From assembly GCF_900102175.1 (NCBI RefSeq), contig NZ_FNKN01000001.1, forward strand, positions 1,116,001 through 1,180,000: 64,000 nucleotides of DNA, written 5' to 3'. Both the position numbers and the translations under genes were made by a program. The stretch is from Microbacterium sp. cf332 (GTDB taxonomy: Bacteria; Actinomycetota; Actinomycetes; Actinomycetales; Microbacteriaceae). Positions 8,414 to 16,711 of the stretch are shown here, in pieces; within the stretch, counting starts at the first letter, position 1, and every line of letters starts with the position of its first letter. A model generated the notes under the pieces. That model ran no database searches. It saw only the letters and a list, made by a program, of their open reading frames with translations, and was not told the DNA's origin.

Positions 8414-9612
8414 ACCTCCTCGAGGACCCGCATGGTGTTGCCCCCGACGACGGCGCGGATCTCGTCGTCGGAGTAGTCGTGAGCCACGAGCCAGCCGATG
8501 ATGTTGCTCATCGCCTCGGCGGGGTTCTCGACGCCGTCCACGTAGGGCACCTCCTCGAACTCGACCTGCCCGTGCGCCTGCCCGAGCGACAGCTGTGCGG
8601 CGAAGGCGTGATGCAGACCGACGTGGTCGCCGAAGAGCGTGTCGGGGCCGAAGCTGACGTGCTCGAGGCCGACGAGGTCGACGCAGTACTGGAAGTGGTC
8701 CATGACCGACTCGAGCGAGTGCTTCGGGTGGGACGGCGACAGCGTCGTGTGCGGAGCGGCCTCGATGCCGATGACACCGCCGCGGCGAGCGCACTCGATG
8801 ATGGTCTCGTCGGTCTTCATGCGGTTGGTGGGCCAGACGGTGCGGGCCCCCGCGTGGGTGATGAACACCGGCTTGGTCGAGGCCTTGACGACGTCGACGC
8901 AGGTGCGGTCGCCGGAGTGCGAGATGTCGATCGCGATCCCGAGCTTGTTCATCCGCGCGACGGCACGCTCGCCGAAGTAGGTGAGGCCGCCGTCGCCGCG
9001 CTCCTTCAGGCCGCTGCCGAGGGTGTTGGCCTCGGAGTAGGCGATGCCCATCTGGCGCACGCCGAAGCCGTAGAGGACGTCGAGCCGGTCGACCTCGTTC
9101 TCGATCATCGTCGCCGCCTCGAGCGCGAAGACATGGGCGATGCGCCCCGTCTCGTGCGCGCGCCGGATGTCGGCGAGCGTCTCGCCCTTGATGACGTAGT
9201 CCTGATGCGCGAGGTCGGCCATGCGCACGCCGAGGTCGAACAGCACGTCCTGGTACTTCCACCCGGCGTCGCTCGAGATGCAGCAGGTACCGTCCATGCC
9301 GTTGTCGAACACCGCGGTCAGGCCCGAGCGCGACAGGCCCTCGTAGCCGGTGGGTTCCCGGCCCTGACGGATGTGGTCCTTGAGGTAGTCCATGTTCTCG
9401 GGGAACACCTGGACGTGCTCGTGCAGCGAGATGACGACCTCGTCGCGGAGCAGGCGCTGCGCCCGGTCGGCCTGGGAGCCCGACAGCTCGAGCCCGCCGT
9501 ACGCGGGGACGCGGCCGATCTGCTTCGCGTAGTCGAAGACGCGGTAGTCCACCCCGGCCTCGAGGTAGTCGTAGGCCTGATATCCGGTGTAGCGCTCTGC
9601 TGGTTCGAGCAC
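8404..9612 (-). CDS. M19 (renal dipeptidase) family peptidase
   Basis: 402-residue TIM-barrel hydrolase of the membrane-dipeptidase family. In order: ISLHEHVQVF near residue 47, where the usual metal-binding HxD is HEH; FALEAATM (bridging Glu); AIDISHSGDR and VFITHAGARTV (the two conserved His); and VSFGPDTLFGD near the end (conserved Asp). I start it at GTG 9612 because AAGGAGG lies 4 nt upstream and the residues before it look non-coding. It is the first gene of the transporter operon, so imported dipeptides are a likely substrate. The HEH change makes exact chemistry less certain. Confidence 0.88.
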   Translation of the reverse strand: MLEPAERYTGYQAYDYLEAGVDYRVFDYAKQIGRVPAYGGLELSGSQADRAQRLLRDEVVISLHEHVQVFPENMDYLKDHIRQGREPTGYEGLSRSGLTAVFDNGMDGTCCISSDAGWKYQDVLFDLGVRMADLAHQDYVIKGETLADIRRAHETGRIAHVFALEAATMIENEVDRLDVLYGFGVRQMGIAYSEANTLGSGLKERGDGGLTYFGERAVARMNKLGIAIDISHSGDRTCVDVVKASTKPVFITHAGARTVWPTNRMKTDETIIECARRGGVIGIEAAPHTTLSPSHPKHSLESVMDHFQYCVDLVGLEHVSFGPDTLFGDHVGLHHAFAAQLSLGQAHGQVEFEEVPYVDGVENPAEAMSNIIGWLVAHDYSDDEIRAVVGGNTMRVLEEVWV

Positions 9613-9673
9613 GGGTCCTCCTTGGTCGTAGCGGCACCCGGCGAGCACTCGTCGCTTCGGGGGTGATGCAGCG

Positions 9674-9703
9674 ACTCTGTCGCCAATCCGGCGCAAGTGT
9701 CAA
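9674..9703 (-). promoter_or_regulatory. Candidate promoter of the peptide operon
   Basis: On the minus strand TTGACA (9703-9698) and CAGAGT (9679-9674) are separated by 18 bp, about 60 bp before the GTG of the dipeptidase. The -35 is perfect; the -10 matches only three of six bases. Confidence 0.5.
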
Positions 9704-9730
9704 GAAAGCTGAGCGAATCCGGCAGATAGT

Positions 9731-9772
9731 TTTCATTCTTGAAACAAATGACGACCTCGCAGGGGTAACAAT
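9731..9772 (+). promoter_or_regulatory. AT-rich control region of the DppDF gene
   Basis: An AT-rich island unusual for this sequence. It holds the inverted repeat TTTCA-TTCT-TGAAA (9731-9744) and an AACAAT (9767-9772) that lies 6 nt before the GTG start at 9779. The second could be the -10 of a leaderless transcript. The first could bind a regulator such as the Lrp protein at the far end of the block. Both roles are inferred. Confidence 0.35.
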
Positions 9773-9778
9773 GGGTGC

Positions 9779-11434
9779 GTGCAGAACATCGACCCCTCCC
9801 CCGCCCCCGTCCTGCGGGTGCGCGGATTGACGATCGGCTTCCGCTCGGACGGGGCGGTGACGAGCGCGGTGGACGGCATCGACCTCGACGTGCGCCCCGG
9901 CGAGCTCGTCGCGCTGCTCGGCGAGTCCGGCTCCGGCAAGACGATCACCGCGCGAGCGATCATGGGCATCCACGACGCCGCCGCCGTCGTCACGGCCGAC
10001 GAGATGCGCCTCGGCGGCACCGACCTGCTGACCCTCGACGAAGAACGGTTCCGCCGGCTCCGCGGTCCGCGCATGAGCATGGTCCTGCAGGACGCGCTGT
10101 CGGCGCTCAACCCCGTCCTCACGATCGGCGACCAGGTCGGCGAGGTGTTCCGCGTTCACCGGAGGATGAACCGTCGCGCCGCGCGGGCCCGCGCCGTCGA
10201 GCTGCTGGAGCTCGTCGGCATCCCGGCGGCAGCCGACCGTGTCGACGACTACCCGCACCAGTTCTCAGGAGGGATGCGGCAGCGCATCCTCATCGCGATG
10301 GCCATCGCACTCGAGCCCGAGCTGCTCATCGCCGACGAGCCGACGACCGCACTGGACGTGACGGTGCAGGCGCAGATCCTGCGCCTGCTGCACGACCTGC
10401 GGGAACGCCTCGGTATGGCGGTGCTGCTGATCACCCACGACATCGGCGTCGTCACCGAGGTGGCCGACCGGGTGGTCGTCATGCGCCACGGAGCGGTCGT
10501 CGAGTCCGGCGATGCCGACGAGGTCTTCTCCGCACCGCGCGAGCCCTACACCCGGGAACTGCTGGCCTCGGCTCCGCATCCCGCCCCGGCGCGCGTGCTC
10601 GACCCTGCGGCGCGCGATAAGGTCGTGCTCGAGGTCTCCGGGCTCCGACGCACCTTCCGGGTGGGGCCCACGTTCGCGCGACGCGCCGTCGCGGCGATCG
10701 GCGGCGTCGATCTCGTCCTCCGCCGCGGGGAGACCCTCGGCATCGTCGGCGAATCGGGCAGCGGCAAGTCCACGCTCGCGCGGATGATCGTCGGCCTGGA
10801 GAGCAGCGACGCGGGAACGGTGATGTACCGCGGCGCCGACATCACCCGACGCACCCGCGGGCGGCGCCCGCCCGCCCAGCCGGGCATCCAGATGGTCTTC
10901 CAGGACCCGTACGCCTCACTCGACCCGCGCATGCGGGTGCGGGATGTGGTGGCCGAGCCGCTCGCGGTCGCGCGCACCGGGTCGGCGTCGGAGCGGCGCG
11001 ACCGTGTGGCGGAGCTGCTCGAACTCGTCGGCATGAAGCCCGACATGATGTACCGGTTCCCGCACCAGTTCTCCGGCGGGCAACGGCAGCGCATCGGCAT
11101 CGCGCGATCGCTCATGCGCGACCCCGACATCCTCGTGTGCGACGAACCGGTGTCGGCGCTCGACGTCACGATCCAGGCGCAGGTCGTCGATCTCCTCGTC
11201 GAGCTGCAGGAACGCCTCGGGGTCGGCATCCTGTTCATCTCGCACGATCTGTCCGTCGTCCGCAACCTGGCCCACCGCGTGCTCGTGATGTATCGCGGCG
11301 AGTGCGTGGAGACGGGCGAGGTCGGACAGATCTTCGACCGACCGCAGCACGACTACACGCGCAGCCTGCTCGCGTCCATCCCTCCCCTGACCCGCGCCGA
11401 GCGCGGTCGCCTCGTCGGGGCTGCGGCTCGATGA
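9779..11434 (+). CDS. Fused peptide ABC ATPase (DppD-DppF in one chain)
   Basis: 551-residue cytoplasmic protein with two complete nucleotide-binding domains, each with a C-terminal oligopeptide/dipeptide extension. NBD1 (about 10-260) has Walker [10 protein letters not shown], signature FSGGMRQRI and Walker [16 protein letters not shown]2 (about 285-545) has [18 protein letters not shown] and [12 protein letters not shown]. Such fusions replace separate DppD and DppF and would energise the permeases encoded divergently at 4902-6763. The only reasonable start is GTG 9779; no Shine-Dalgarno is seen, consistent with a leaderless mRNA. Confidence 0.94.
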   Translation: MQNIDPSPAPVLRVRGLTIGFRSDGAVTSAVDGIDLDVRPGELVALLGESGSGKTITARAIMGIHDAAAVVTADEMRLGGTDLLTLDEERFRRLRGPRMSMVLQDALSALNPVLTIGDQVGEVFRVHRRMNRRAARARAVELLELVGIPAAADRVDDYPHQFSGGMRQRILIAMAIALEPELLIADEPTTALDVTVQAQILRLLHDLRERLGMAVLLITHDIGVVTEVADRVVVMRHGAVVESGDADEVFSAPREPYTRELLASAPHPAPARVLDPAARDKVVLEVSGLRRTFRVGPTFARRAVAAIGGVDLVLRRGETLGIVGESGSGKSTLARMIVGLESSDAGTVMYRGADITRRTRGRRPPAQPGIQMVFQDPYASLDPRMRVRDVVAEPLAVARTGSASERRDRVAELLELVGMKPDMMYRFPHQFSGGQRQRIGIARSLMRDPDILVCDEPVSALDVTIQAQVVDLLVELQERLGVGILFISHDLSVVRNLAHRVLVMYRGECVETGEVGQIFDRPQHDYTRSLLASIPPLTRAERGRLVGAAAR

Positions 11435-11468
11435 CCGTCATCCACCACCAGCCGACGGGCCCCGGCGC

Positions 11469-11474
11469 TACGCT
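11469..11474 (+). promoter_or_regulatory. -10 box TACGCT, leaderless aminotransferase promoter
   Basis: TACGCT ends 6 nt before the GTG start at 11481, placing the expected transcription start at the start codon itself. No clear -35 is visible. Confidence 0.6.
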
Positions 11475-11480
11475 CGGAGG

Positions 11481-12680
11481 GTGACCGAACGCGCACCGCT
11501 GTCCCGCAAGCTCTCCGCCATCGCCGAGTCGGCGACCCTCAAGGTCGACGCCAAGGCCAAGGCCCTGCAGGCCGCCGGCCGGCCCGTCATCTCGTACGCC
11601 GCCGGCGAGCCCGATTTCGCGACGCCGCAGTTCATCGTCGAGGCGGCGCAGCACGCCCTGGCCGATCCCGCCAACTACCGCTACACACCGGCTGCGGGCC
11701 TGCCGGTGCTGCGCGAGGCGATCGCCGCGAAGACGCTGCGCGACTCCGGCCTCGAGGTGCAGCCCTCGCAGGTGATCGTGACCAACGGCGGCAAGCAGTC
11801 CGTGTACCAGGCGTTCCAGACCGTCGTGAACCCCGGGGACGAGGTGCTGCTGCCCGCACCGTACTGGACGACGTACCCCGAGGCGATCGCCCTCGCCGAC
11901 GGCATCCCGGTCGAGGTCTTCGCCGGTGCCGACCAGGAGTACAAGGTGACGGTCGAGCAGCTCGAGGCCGCGCGCACCGAGCGCACCACGGTCCTCGTCT
12001 TCGTGTCGCCCTCCAACCCGACCGGGTCGGTCTACACGCCCGAAGAGACCGCGGCCATCGGCCAGTGGGCGCTCGAGCACGGTATCTGGGTCGTCAGCGA
12101 CGAGATCTACCAGAACCTCGTCTACGAAGGTGCCCGCGCGGTGTCGATCGTCGAGGCCGTGCCGGAGCTCGCCGGGCAGACCATCCTCGTCAACGGGGTC
12201 GCCAAGACCTACGCGATGACCGGATGGCGCGTCGGCTGGATGGTGGGTCCGTCCGACGCCATGAAGCTCGCAGCCAACCTGCAGTCGCACCTCAGCTCGA
12301 ACGTCAACAACGTCGCGCAGCGCGCCGCCCTCGCCGCGCTGACCGGGCCGCAGGACGAGGCCGAGCAGATGCGCCTCGCCTTCGACCGTCGGCGGCGCCT
12401 CATCGTCGACGAGCTGGCGAAGATCCCCGGCGTCGAGGTTCCGAACCCGCTCGGCGCCTTCTACGTCTACCCCGATGTGACCGGCCTGCTCGGCCGCACG
12501 TGGGGCGGCGTCGAGGCGCACACGACCCTCGAGCTCGCCGACCTCATCCTCGAGCAGACCGAGGTCGCGGTCGTCCCCGGCGAGGCGTTCGGCCCCTCGG
12601 GGTACCTCCGCCTCTCGTACGCCCTCGGCGACGAGCAGTTGCTCGAGGGCATTCAGCGCCTGCAGCGCCTCTTCTCCTGA
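11481..12680 (+). CDS. Pyridoxal-phosphate aminotransferase (aspartate aminotransferase type, class I)
   Basis: 399-residue cytoplasmic enzyme that moves an amino group between an amino acid (probably aspartate) and a 2-oxoacid. Visible: [14 protein letters not shown] near residue 35, the cofactor segment [22 protein letters not shown], and the lysine that binds PLP in [16 protein letters not shown], near 240. The C-terminal Arg motif is [12 protein letters not shown]. Length and motif order match the Thermus/Bacillus-type AspAT subgroup. The GTG start follows a -10-like box at leaderless spacing. The chance of a related specificity (for example a prephenate transaminase) remains. Confidence 0.92.
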   Translation: MTERAPLSRKLSAIAESATLKVDAKAKALQAAGRPVISYAAGEPDFATPQFIVEAAQHALADPANYRYTPAAGLPVLREAIAAKTLRDSGLEVQPSQVIVTNGGKQSVYQAFQTVVNPGDEVLLPAPYWTTYPEAIALADGIPVEVFAGADQEYKVTVEQLEAARTERTTVLVFVSPSNPTGSVYTPEETAAIGQWALEHGIWVVSDEIYQNLVYEGARAVSIVEAVPELAGQTILVNGVAKTYAMTGWRVGWMVGPSDAMKLAANLQSHLSSNVNNVAQRAALAALTGPQDEAEQMRLAFDRRRRLIVDELAKIPGVEVPNPLGAFYVYPDVTGLLGRTWGGVEAHTTLELADLILEQTEVAVVPGEAFGPSGYLRLSYALGDEQLLEGIQRLQRLFS

Positions 12681-12697
12681 CCCCGGCCCGGCCGGGC

Positions 12698-12759
12698 GTC
12701 GACTCGCCACGAAACGCGGGTCGGAGCGCCCGCGCACCCGCAGTTGCTGGCGAGTCGAC
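12698..12759. repeat. 62-bp palindromic element, left copy
   Basis: Perfect 12-bp outer arms GTCGACTCGCCA (12698-12709) and TGGCGAGTCGAC (12748-12759), a 6/6 internal loop, perfect 6-bp inner arms GCGGGT (12716-12721) and ACCCGC (12736-12741), and a 14-nt loop. The right copy at 13771 has the same arm, gap and loop lengths. Together they bracket the DUF559 gene. Confidence 0.9.
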
Positions 12760-12869
12760 TACCGGGCGGCGGGCTCGCGGAGCCTGCACAGGACGGGGGG
12801 GCCGGCGGCTTGTCCACGGGGTGGGGGCGGGGTCTCGGAGCGGCACCGCGACGGCGGATGCTGTGGGGC

Positions 12870-13757
12870 ATGCGACGAACCGACCTTCCCTCATCGCTCC
12901 CGGCCGCGTTCCTCGTCGGATCGGCACGCGAACTCGGCGTCACCGCCGGACGACTGCGCGCACTCGACCTGACGCGGCCGCTCCACGGTGCCCGATCGCG
13001 CGAGCCGCTCGGTGAGCTCGACACGCTCCGGCTCATCCTCGAACGCGTGCCCGACCACGCGTTCTTCTGCGGCCCCACGGCTGCAGCCATCCACGGGATG
13101 CCGCTCCCCCGCAGCCTGCGAGACGCGGCGTCGGCGCGCCCGCACCTCGCCGTGGCCCTGCCGGCGAACCGCATCCGACGCCCCGAGATCGTCGGGCGTG
13201 CGCTCGGCCTGCACGACGACGACGTCGCCGAGGTCGACGGCATCCGCCTGACGACGCCGGAGCGCACCTGGGTCGACCTCGGCGGGGCGGTCGCCGTGGG
13301 CGCGCTCGTCGCCGCCGGCGATGCTCTGCTCGACCGGCGCGGGCCGCGCACCACGCGCGAGGCGCTCGCGGAGGCGCACGCCCGGGCCGGTCGCAGCCGC
13401 GGCGCCGTCCGCCGCGCCGAGGCCCTGACGCTGCTCGACGACGGCGCCGAGTCGCCGAGAGAGTCCGAACTGCGCGTGCTCCTCGTGCGGGCGGGACTCC
13501 CTCGCCCCGAGACGAACGTCGTCATCCGCGACGGCCGGCGGTTCGTCGCCCGCGTCGATCTCCTGTACCGCGACGCACGGCTGGTCATGGAGTACGACGG
13601 CGATTACCACCGCGATCCCGGCCAGTGGAGCCGAGACCAGTCACGCCGGGCCGAGCTCGAGTCCCTCGGCTACCGGGTCACGGTCGTCACCGCGCGCGAC
13701 TTCGACGATCCCGGCGCCCTCATCCGTCGCATCCGGCGCCTGCTGTCACGTTTCTGA
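12870..13757 (+). CDS. DUF559 (Vsr-like nuclease fold) protein with AbiEi-like N-terminal region
   Basis: 295 residues. The N-terminal two thirds (FFCGPTAAAIHGMPLP near 65-80; LTTPERTWVDLGG near 127-139) resemble AbiEi-type antitoxin-like proteins. The C-terminal third is DUF559, a relative of very-short-patch-repair endonucleases with PD-(D/E)XK-like residues: acidic ESE at 198-200, Asp230 in ARVDLLY, and Glu241-Tyr-Asp243 followed by GDYH. I start at ATG 12870; GATGCT lies 7 nt before it. The gene stands alone between two matched palindromes (ending 110 bp before its start and beginning 13 bp after its stop), the main oddity of the window. DNA cleavage is inferred from fold only. Confidence 0.85.
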   Translation: MRRTDLPSSLPAAFLVGSARELGVTAGRLRALDLTRPLHGARSREPLGELDTLRLILERVPDHAFFCGPTAAAIHGMPLPRSLRDAASARPHLAVALPANRIRRPEIVGRALGLHDDDVAEVDGIRLTTPERTWVDLGGAVAVGALVAAGDALLDRRGPRTTREALAEAHARAGRSRGAVRRAEALTLLDDGAESPRESELRVLLVRAGLPRPETNVVIRDGRRFVARVDLLYRDARLVMEYDGDYHRDPGQWSRDQSRRAELESLGYRVTVVTARDFDDPGALIRRIRRLLSRF

Positions 13758-13770
13758 CCGCCGCTCCCCC

Positions 13771-13832
13771 GTCGACTCGCCAGGTTCTGCGGATGCCGGC
13801 GGCCCCGCATCCGCACTTCCTGGCGAGTCGAT
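13771..13832. repeat. 62-bp palindromic element, right copy
   Basis: Outer arms 13772-13784 and 13819-13831 pair perfectly over 13 bp (core TCGACTCGCCAGG). A 3/3 internal loop (TTC/CTT) is followed by perfect 9-bp inner arms TGCGGATGC (13788-13796) and GCATCCGCA (13807-13815). In the frame of the left copy it is again 12-6-6-14-6-6-12; only the last base departs. It lies between the convergent ends of the DUF559 gene and murB, so it may also act as a transcription terminator. Confidence 0.9.
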
Positions 13833-13872
13833 GGAGGGGCCGGGGCCGGGCCGGGCAGGGCAGGCGGCCGGG

Positions 13873-15015
13873 TCAGAGCTCCACGCCGATGAGCACCGGC
13901 TCGGGCTGGAGGATGAGGCCGAACTCCGACTGCACGCGCTGCTGCACGAAACGCGCGAGGGCCCCCAGCTCGTCGGCGGTCGCCCCACCGCGGTTCGTCA
14001 GCGCCAGCGCGTGCTTGGTCGACAGCCCCGCGCGTGAGCCCGGCAACGCGAACCCCTTGCCGATGCCGGCGTGCTCGATGAGCCAGGCCGCGCTGACCTT
14101 GACGTCGGGCTCGGCGGTGCCGGCGGTCGGTGAGATCCCGTAGTACTCGTTCAGCGGGATGACCCGATCCGCCACGGGGTCGGGCGCGACCGGCCACCGC
14201 GGACAGGCGTCGGGCAGCGTCCGGGCGAAGGCAGCGGGGACGATCGCGTTCTGGAAGAACGACCCGGCGCTCCAGGTGTCGGGATCGGCGTCGTCGAGCA
14301 CCATGCCCTTGCTGGCCCGCACCGACAGCACCGTCTCGCGCACCCAGCGAAGGGTGACGGTCGCCTCGGGATCGAGACCCAGGGCTCCGCGCAGCTGTGG
14401 CCCGGGCACGGCGAACTCGCCGTGCCCGACGTCCGCGAGCTCGAGCGTGATCGACAGGATGACGGCCGAGCGCTCGGCGACCGAGCCGTGGTGATGCTTG
14501 AGCACCGAGGTGCGGAATCCGAGACCGAGATCGGACGCCGGGACGACGCTCACGTCGCCGGTGGCCTCGTCGAGCAGCTCGACCTCGACGAGGGTCTGCA
14601 CGACCTCCTGGCCGTACGCGCCGATGTTCTGCACGGGGGCGGCGCCGGCGGTTCCGGGGATGCCTGACATCGCGGCGATGCCGCTGAGCCCGGCCGAGAC
14701 CGCGTACTCGACGAGATCGTCCCACGAATGCCCCGCCTGCACCCTCAGCCGCCGGTGGCCGGGATGCGGCGAGGGGAGCTCGTCGATGCCGGCGGTGCGC
14801 ACGACGACGACCGTGCCGTCGAACTGTTCGTCCCCCATGAGCAGGTTCGACCCGCCGCCCACGACGAGCCAGGGCTCGCCTGCAGCCCACAGCTCGCGCA
14901 GCGTGCTCACCAGCTCGTCGACGGTGCGCGCCTCGACCATCCGGTCGGGCGCGCCTCCCGCACGCAGCGTCGTCAGTTCGGCGAGCGGCCGCGGCTCGAT
15001 CTCGGGCACGATCAC
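13873..15015 (-). CDS. murB: UDP-N-acetylenolpyruvoylglucosamine reductase
   Basis: Cytoplasmic FAD enzyme, 380 residues, that reduces UDP-GlcNAc-enolpyruvate to UDP-MurNAc in peptidoglycan synthesis. Motifs: TTLRAGGAPDRMVEA near 15, the FAD loop LVVGGGSNLLM near 50, SGIPGTAGAAPVQNIGAYG near 120, and SAGSFFQNAIVP near 240, whose Ser is the catalytic proton donor of the family. It starts with GTG at 15015 overlapping the upstream HotDog gene's TGA, so it is the third gene of a coupled operon. Confidence 0.96.
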   Translation of the reverse strand: MIVPEIEPRPLAELTTLRAGGAPDRMVEARTVDELVSTLRELWAAGEPWLVVGGGSNLLMGDEQFDGTVVVVRTAGIDELPSPHPGHRRLRVQAGHSWDDLVEYAVSAGLSGIAAMSGIPGTAGAAPVQNIGAYGQEVVQTLVEVELLDEATGDVSVVPASDLGLGFRTSVLKHHHGSVAERSAVILSITLELADVGHGEFAVPGPQLRGALGLDPEATVTLRWVRETVLSVRASKGMVLDDADPDTWSAGSFFQNAIVPAAFARTLPDACPRWPVAPDPVADRVIPLNEYYGISPTAGTAEPDVKVSAAWLIEHAGIGKGFALPGSRAGLSTKHALALTNRGGATADELGALARFVQQRVQSEFGLILQPEPVLIGVEL

Positions 15016-15419
15016 GCGGCGGTGCGCACGCGCACCTGGGCCTTGCCGAGCACGACCGTGTCGCCGTGGCTCACCGTGAGATCGATGCGCGCGGCATCGT
15101 CGTCGACGGCGCCCACCTTGGCGACCACGGTCAGCGTCGCGCCCGACTCGGCGTCGACCACGACGGGGCGGGTGAAGCGGACGCCGTACTCGACGATGCG
15201 ACCGCTGTCGCCGAGCCAGTCGACGATCGTCTCGACGGCGAGCCCCATCGTGAGCATGCCGTGCGCCAGGACGCCCGGCAGGCCCACGCGCGTCGCGACG
15301 TCGTCGCGGTAGTGGATGGGGTTGAAGTCACCCGAGGCACCGGCGTAGCGCACGAGAGACTCGCGCGAGAGCTCGACGGTGCGCTCGGCGACGATGGTTC
15401 CGACTTCGAGTGCGCTCAT
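15012..15419 (-). CDS. MaoC/HotDog dehydratase (HadB-like)
   Basis: 135-residue HotDog-fold protein. The hydratase-2 signature is present as YAGASGDFNPIHYRDDVA (about residues 25-42), with the Asp-His pair used for (R)-hydroxyacyl dehydration, followed by GVLAHGMLTMGLA. Family knowledge points to dehydration of 3-hydroxyacyl-ACP or -CoA together with the neighbouring N-terminal-type subunit, as in mycobacterial HadAB. It overlaps both neighbours by 4 nt. Whether it serves fatty-acid synthesis or another pathway is not visible. Confidence 0.9.
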   Translation of the reverse strand: MSALEVGTIVAERTVELSRESLVRYAGASGDFNPIHYRDDVATRVGLPGVLAHGMLTMGLAVETIVDWLGDSGRIVEYGVRFTRPVVVDAESGATLTVVAKVGAVDDDAARIDLTVSHGDTVVLGKAQVRVRTAA

Positions 15420-15865
15420 GCGTCTTCCCCTCCGACAAGCAGCACCGACACGGCGGTGACGACGTGCTCACCCTCGACGTCGCGGATCTCGGCCTCGCTG
15501 GTCACCATCGCGCCCTTGCCGAAGGCACGGATGCCGGTGACGCTGAGCTGCGCCACGAGCTCGTCGCCCGCGACGATCGGGCGTGTGTACCGGAAGCGCT
15601 GTTCCGCGTGCACCGTGCGCTCGAGGGCGATGCCCGAGTCGGGCTCGCCGAGCAGTTGCTGCAGCGTCAGGTCCTGGATCACCATCGCGAAGGTTGGCGG
15701 GGCGACGACATCGGCGTAGCCGAGAGCGCGCGCCGCATCGACGTCGGTGTGCTGCGGATCGGTCGCGAAGACGGCACGGGCGAACTCGCGCACCTTCTCA
15801 CGACCCACGAGGTACGGGGAGGTCGGCGCGAAGACGCGCTCGACCAGATCGGGGTTCACGGACAC
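15416..15865 (-). CDS. MaoC-like dehydratase, FAS1-type N-terminal subunit (HadA-like)
   Basis: 149-residue HotDog protein lacking the DxNPxH catalytic signature but with the substrate-binding type features of HadA/HadC: YLVGREKVREFARA near residue 18, APPTFAMVIQ near 55 and EQRFRYTRPIVAGDEL near 87. It would dimerise with the HadB-like protein encoded next. It starts with GTG at 15865, 6 nt after a TAGAAT box, so the operon had-had-murB is probably transcribed as a leaderless mRNA from here. Confidence 0.9.
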   Translation of the reverse strand: MSVNPDLVERVFAPTSPYLVGREKVREFARAVFATDPQHTDVDAARALGYADVVAPPTFAMVIQDLTLQQLLGEPDSGIALERTVHAEQRFRYTRPIVAGDELVAQLSVTGIRAFGKGAMVTSEAEIRDVEGEHVVTAVSVLLVGGEDA

Positions 15866-15871
15866 CGTCCG

Positions 15872-15877
15872 ATTCTA
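15872..15877 (-). promoter_or_regulatory. -10 box TAGAAT containing the stop codon of the preceding gene
   Basis: TAGAAT on the minus strand ends 6 nt before the GTG start at 15865. Its first three bases are the TAG stop of the sulfite-exporter-type gene upstream. Confidence 0.6.
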
Positions 15878-16711
15878 CCGGTGGCCCTCCGTCACGAGTG
15901 CGGCGCGCTTCTCTGCTCGCTTCGCCCGGTGCGCCCGCACGGCGCGCACCGCCATCTGCGACGCGATGAACGTCAGGAACGCAGCGAAGAGGATGTTCGA
16001 GGTGAGCGGGTTGAGCAGCGTCGCGATCCAGGCGCCCACGGCGGTCGTCGTGCAGGCGGCCAGCCCGACGACGAGCGCGGCGAGCAGGTCGACATTGCGG
16101 CGCCGGGTGTTGCCGATGGTGCCCGAGATGGCGGTCGGAATCATCATGAGCAGCGACGTGCCCTTGGCGACCAGGTCGCTCGTGCCGAAGAGGAACATGA
16201 GCGCGGGCACGACGATGACTCCTCCGCCGACGCCGAGGAGACCTGCCATGACGCCCGTGAAGAGCCCGAGCCCGGCGAGCCCGATTCCGACGGGCCAGGT
16301 GAGCTCGAGGACGGCGTCACGCGAGGGCACCACGATGAAGAGCATGACGATCACCGCCACGAGGAAGGCGATGAAGCCCCAGCGCAGGGCGTTCTGCGAG
16401 ATCTTCGCGAGCAGCCAGCTGCCGATCTGCGCCCCGATGACAGCGCCGGCCGCCAGGATGATGGCGGGGATCCAGGCGACGGATCCCGTCAGGGCGTAGG
16501 AGACGACGCCGACGGATGCCGTGGGAACGATCGCGGCGAGGGATGTCCCGGCGGCGAGGCGCTGGTCGAAGCCGAGCAGCAGCACGAGGAGCGGCACGAT
16601 CACGGTGCCGCCGCCGACGCCGAAGAGTCCGGAGAGAAGGCCCGCGCCGAGGCCGACCCCGGCGCACGCCAGGTAGAACCGCGCGGTGCGAGGCGCTCGC
16701 TGTTCGGCCAT
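15875..16711 (-). CDS. TSUP (TauE/SafE) family membrane permease
   Basis: 278-residue inner-membrane protein with about eight TM segments arranged as two halves. Each half opens with the family's glycine motif: GLLSGLFGVGGGTVIVPLLV near residue 22 and GVMAGLLGVGGGVIVVPALM near 165. The family moves sulfite, organosulfonates or other small anions; the substrate here is unknown. It starts with ATG at 16711 overlapping the DUF2510 gene's stop. Its TAG stop forms part of the promoter of the next operon. Confidence 0.92.
   Translation of the reverse strand: MAEQRAPRTARFYLACAGVGLGAGLLSGLFGVGGGTVIVPLLVLLLGFDQRLAAGTSLAAIVPTASVGVVSYALTGSVAWIPAIILAAGAVIGAQIGSWLLAKISQNALRWGFIAFLVAVIVMLFIVVPSRDAVLELTWPVGIGLAGLGLFTGVMAGLLGVGGGVIVVPALMFLFGTSDLVAKGTSLLMMIPTAISGTIGNTRRRNVDLLAALVVGLAACTTTAVGAWIATLLNPLTSNILFAAFLTFIASQMAVRAVRAHRAKRAEKRAALVTEGHR

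Noticed and set aside
12744..12869. Earlier start of the DUF559 gene at GTG 12744
   Set aside because: It would place part of the left palindrome inside the coding region and add a Gly/Arg-rich stretch without homology; ATG 12870 gives the normal family N-terminus.
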